From CAMAVH01 sp035714115 (lineage in GTDB: Bacteria; Pseudomonadota; Alphaproteobacteria; SMXQ01), in NCBI GenBank assembly GCA_035714115.1, contig DASTMO010000047.1:1-5768 (forward strand): a stretch of 5,768 nt of DNA. The letters are read 5' to 3'. The notes beneath the pieces are model-generated. The model saw nothing but the letters and a program-made list of their open reading frames with translations. It had not been told where the DNA came from and searched no databases. The translations under genes were made by a program, and so were the position numbers. Position 1 is the stretch's first letter; each line of letters begins with the position of its first letter. Below are positions 4,263 through 5,768 of this stretch, piece after piece.

Positions 4263-5768
4263 CTAACCGTCGAACACGTTGAGGCGCGGCATGATCGCCA
4301 GCACCGTCAGCGGCAGCGGCTGATCCTGCGCCACGGTGACGCGCGGCGCCGTGCCGTAGCCTTTCGGAAAAGCCACGCGCTTGTCGCCGGTGAAGAGAGC
4401 CGGCGGCGCGTCCATCGCGTCGGACGAATTGCGGAACGGCAGCGTCTCCAAAGCATCGTCGGCGCCGAGCTTGACGCCGAGGCTGTTCCACAGGCGCACG
4501 GTGGCGGCATGAATGCGCGCCGTCTTGCCTTGCGCCGTGCCGTCCTGCGCGCCGGCTTCGAAGCGCATGGTCTGCAGCCGCGAGCGATAAGGCAGGCCGA
4601 CCTGCGCCTTGGCGGCGGGCCAATCGAGTTCGATCTCGCCGCCGCCCACCAGGCGCTCGGGATGCACCGCGCCGTCGGCGAGAACCGCGACCGTCTCGCC
4701 CTCCAGATGATCGAGCCCTGCAATCACATCCGCTCGTGCGCCATCGTAGGTCAGGCCGCAATCGACGAAGAAGGCGTCCGCCTGGCTTTGTCCTTCCTCG
4801 AACGGCGCTTCGAGAAACTCGATATGGCGGCGCGTCTCGCCGCCGATGGTGCGCGCCACCGCGAGCCAGAGCTGGTCCTCGCCGCCGCCCGGCGCCGGAA
4901 TGACGGCCAGCGATTCCGCCTTGGCCGGTCCATCGCCGAACGCGCCGCCGAGGATATGGCGATGCCAAGCCACGACTTCCTGCGGCCGCTCATAGGTCAT
5001 GCCAAGCAAAAGCCCATCGGCGCGCGCTGCCCACAGGGTCGAGTCCGGCTCGCGCATATAGGCCATCTGCTTGCCGCCGCCGCGCGTCAGATGTTCCGCG
5101 AGCAGCGTCAAGTCGGGCGCCTGATAGCCGTCGGTTTCGAAGGCGAAGACGAACTCGCGGATCTTGCGGCCCGCGCGCTGCAGGAACAGCACGACCGAAT
5201 CGACCTGGATCGGCGGCTGATAGGCGCAGCCGCGCGTTGTCTGGCGTTTGACCTGCACGTTGGCCGGCGTCAGCGGCTCGTCCTGCGCCGAGGCGCGCAA
5301 GGTGAATTCGCCGCCCACCGTGCCGACCGCCAACACCGCGCCGGGCGATAGCCAGCGGATGGCGTTGACCTGATCGGTGGCGATGGTGAAGCTGAGCGCG
5401 CAATCGTCGGCCAGCGTGCCGTCGGTCTCGGTCGGCGCGAAATTCTCGAAATCGCCCGAGCGCGACGCCCAGATCGTCTGCGGCTTGTCGCGCGAACCGG
5501 CGAAGAACAGCCGCTCCTCGTAGAACGACACGCAAGCCGGATAGCTGCCGGCCTGCTGCCAGGCGCCGAACTGCCATGCCGCCGTCGCCGTGGTCCCGCC
5601 GAGCGTCGATTGCACCGATGCCGTCACATGCGTCGCATCTGTATAGGCCAGGATTCTCGCCCATCCCCAGGTGCTCGTGTGCTTCATGCGCACGGATCGG
5701 CCGACATCGTTCGCCGTGAACAGGCTGGCCGAAGCGGTCAGCGTGATCGATCCGCCGGTCGTCGCGGA
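4263..5768 (-). CDS. Tail nozzle / tail tubular protein B (T7 gp12-like, 'stabilization protein'), 5' end outside window
   Basis: These are the C-terminal 501 residues of a large tail protein; the frame is open to the right edge, so the start is not visible. Numbering from the first visible codon, recognisable blocks are GSITLTASASLFTANDVGRS (6-25) and AWQFGAWQQAGSYPACVSFYE (about 65-85). These are followed by ERLFFAGSRDKPQTIWASRSGDFENF and then WLSPGAVLAVGTVGGEFTL. Further on come PPIQVDSVVLFLQRAGRKIREFVF, DLTLLAEHL and VVAWHRHILGG. This order is that of the beta-rich gp12 nozzle proteins that extend the short tail below the portal and adaptor and hold the fibres. Full-length members are often 700-800 residues, so roughly 200-300 are probably missing. 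The GTG at 5693 is internal, because the conserved GSITL...LFTANDVGR block precedes it. The gene ends 2 nt before the gp13-like gene. Confidence 0.9.
   Translation of the reverse strand, partial: SATTGGSITLTASASLFTANDVGRSVRMKHTSTWGWARILAYTDATHVTASVQSTLGGTTATAAWQFGAWQQAGSYPACVSFYEERLFFAGSRDKPQTIWASRSGDFENFAPTETDGTLADDCALSFTIATDQVNAIRWLSPGAVLAVGTVGGEFTLRASAQDEPLTPANVQVKRQTTRGCAYQPPIQVDSVVLFLQRAGRKIREFVFAFETDGYQAPDLTLLAEHLTRGGGKQMAYMREPDSTLWAARADGLLLGMTYERPQEVVAWHRHILGGAFGDGPAKAESLAVIPAPGGGEDQLWLAVARTIGGETRRHIEFLEAPFEEGQSQADAFFVDCGLTYDGARADVIAGLDHLEGETVAVLADGAVHPERLVGGGEIELDWPAAKAQVGLPYRSRLQTMRFEAGAQDGTAQGKTARIHAATVRLWNSLGVKLGADDALETLPFRNSSDAMDAPPALFTGDKRVAFPKGYGTAPRVTVAQDQPLPLTVLAIMPRLNVFDG

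Noticed and set aside
4261..4968. A 236-residue N-terminal extension of the GNAT-like protein in the same open frame
   Set aside because: The extension is Arg/Ala/Gly-rich, lies wholly inside the nozzle gene in another frame, and lacks domain features. The ATG at 4260, placed 2 nt after the nozzle stop, gives a protein of gp13 size.
1..5768. CRISPR array, tRNA, rRNA or insertion sequence
   Set aside because: I saw no regularly spaced repeats, no cloverleaf with a CCA-adjacent acceptor stem, no transposase motifs and no terminal inverted repeats.

Overview
This window is a stretch of virion structural genes from a T7-like (short-tailed, podovirus-type) phage. It is probably a prophage in a GC-rich alphaproteobacterium. 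The host guess rests on the high-GC codon style and the GCGCCC-GTA-GGGCGC terminators and is only moderately secure; no host gene is in view. Every supported gene lies on the minus strand, so the cluster is transcribed from right to left. Long open frames on the plus strand are shadows of GC-rich genes.

In transcription order: (1) the C-terminal 501 residues of a gp12-like tail nozzle (stabilization) protein, running off the right edge; (2) a 147-residue GNAT-fold protein matching the T7 gp13 type; (3) a 161-residue gp14-like internal virion protein; (4) a 558-residue helical protein in the position of a gp15/gp16-type ejection protein. The last ~130 residues of (4) form a separate domain with DAFRHAYWN, AHE and MDLYNNEVGR motifs. 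Then come (5) a possible 11-codon leader, (6) a 50-residue and (7) a 52-residue single-pass membrane protein, which overlap by ATGA, (8) a 67-residue proline-rich phage protein ending in KTLLG, and (9) the N-terminal 299 residues of the portal (head-tail connector), running off the left edge.

Genes 1 to 4 are tightly coupled: a 2-nt gap, then two 4-nt ATGA overlaps. After gene 4 the organisation changes. There are hairpins between genes, and two are textbook intrinsic terminators that sit directly upstream of the ribosome binding sites of genes 8 and 9, with no room for a promoter in between.

Base composition is uneven. Hand counts give about 75% GC at 2941-3300, the start of gene 4. They give about 55% at 1681-2400, the end of gene 4, and about 53% at 1321-1680, the membrane genes. 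The low-GC block therefore covers the C-terminal domain of gene 4 and the two membrane genes, and it ends at the terminator near 1230. It looks like an inserted or swapped cassette inside a conserved late operon. The portal also lies downstream of the tail and internal-core genes, whereas in T7 it precedes them.
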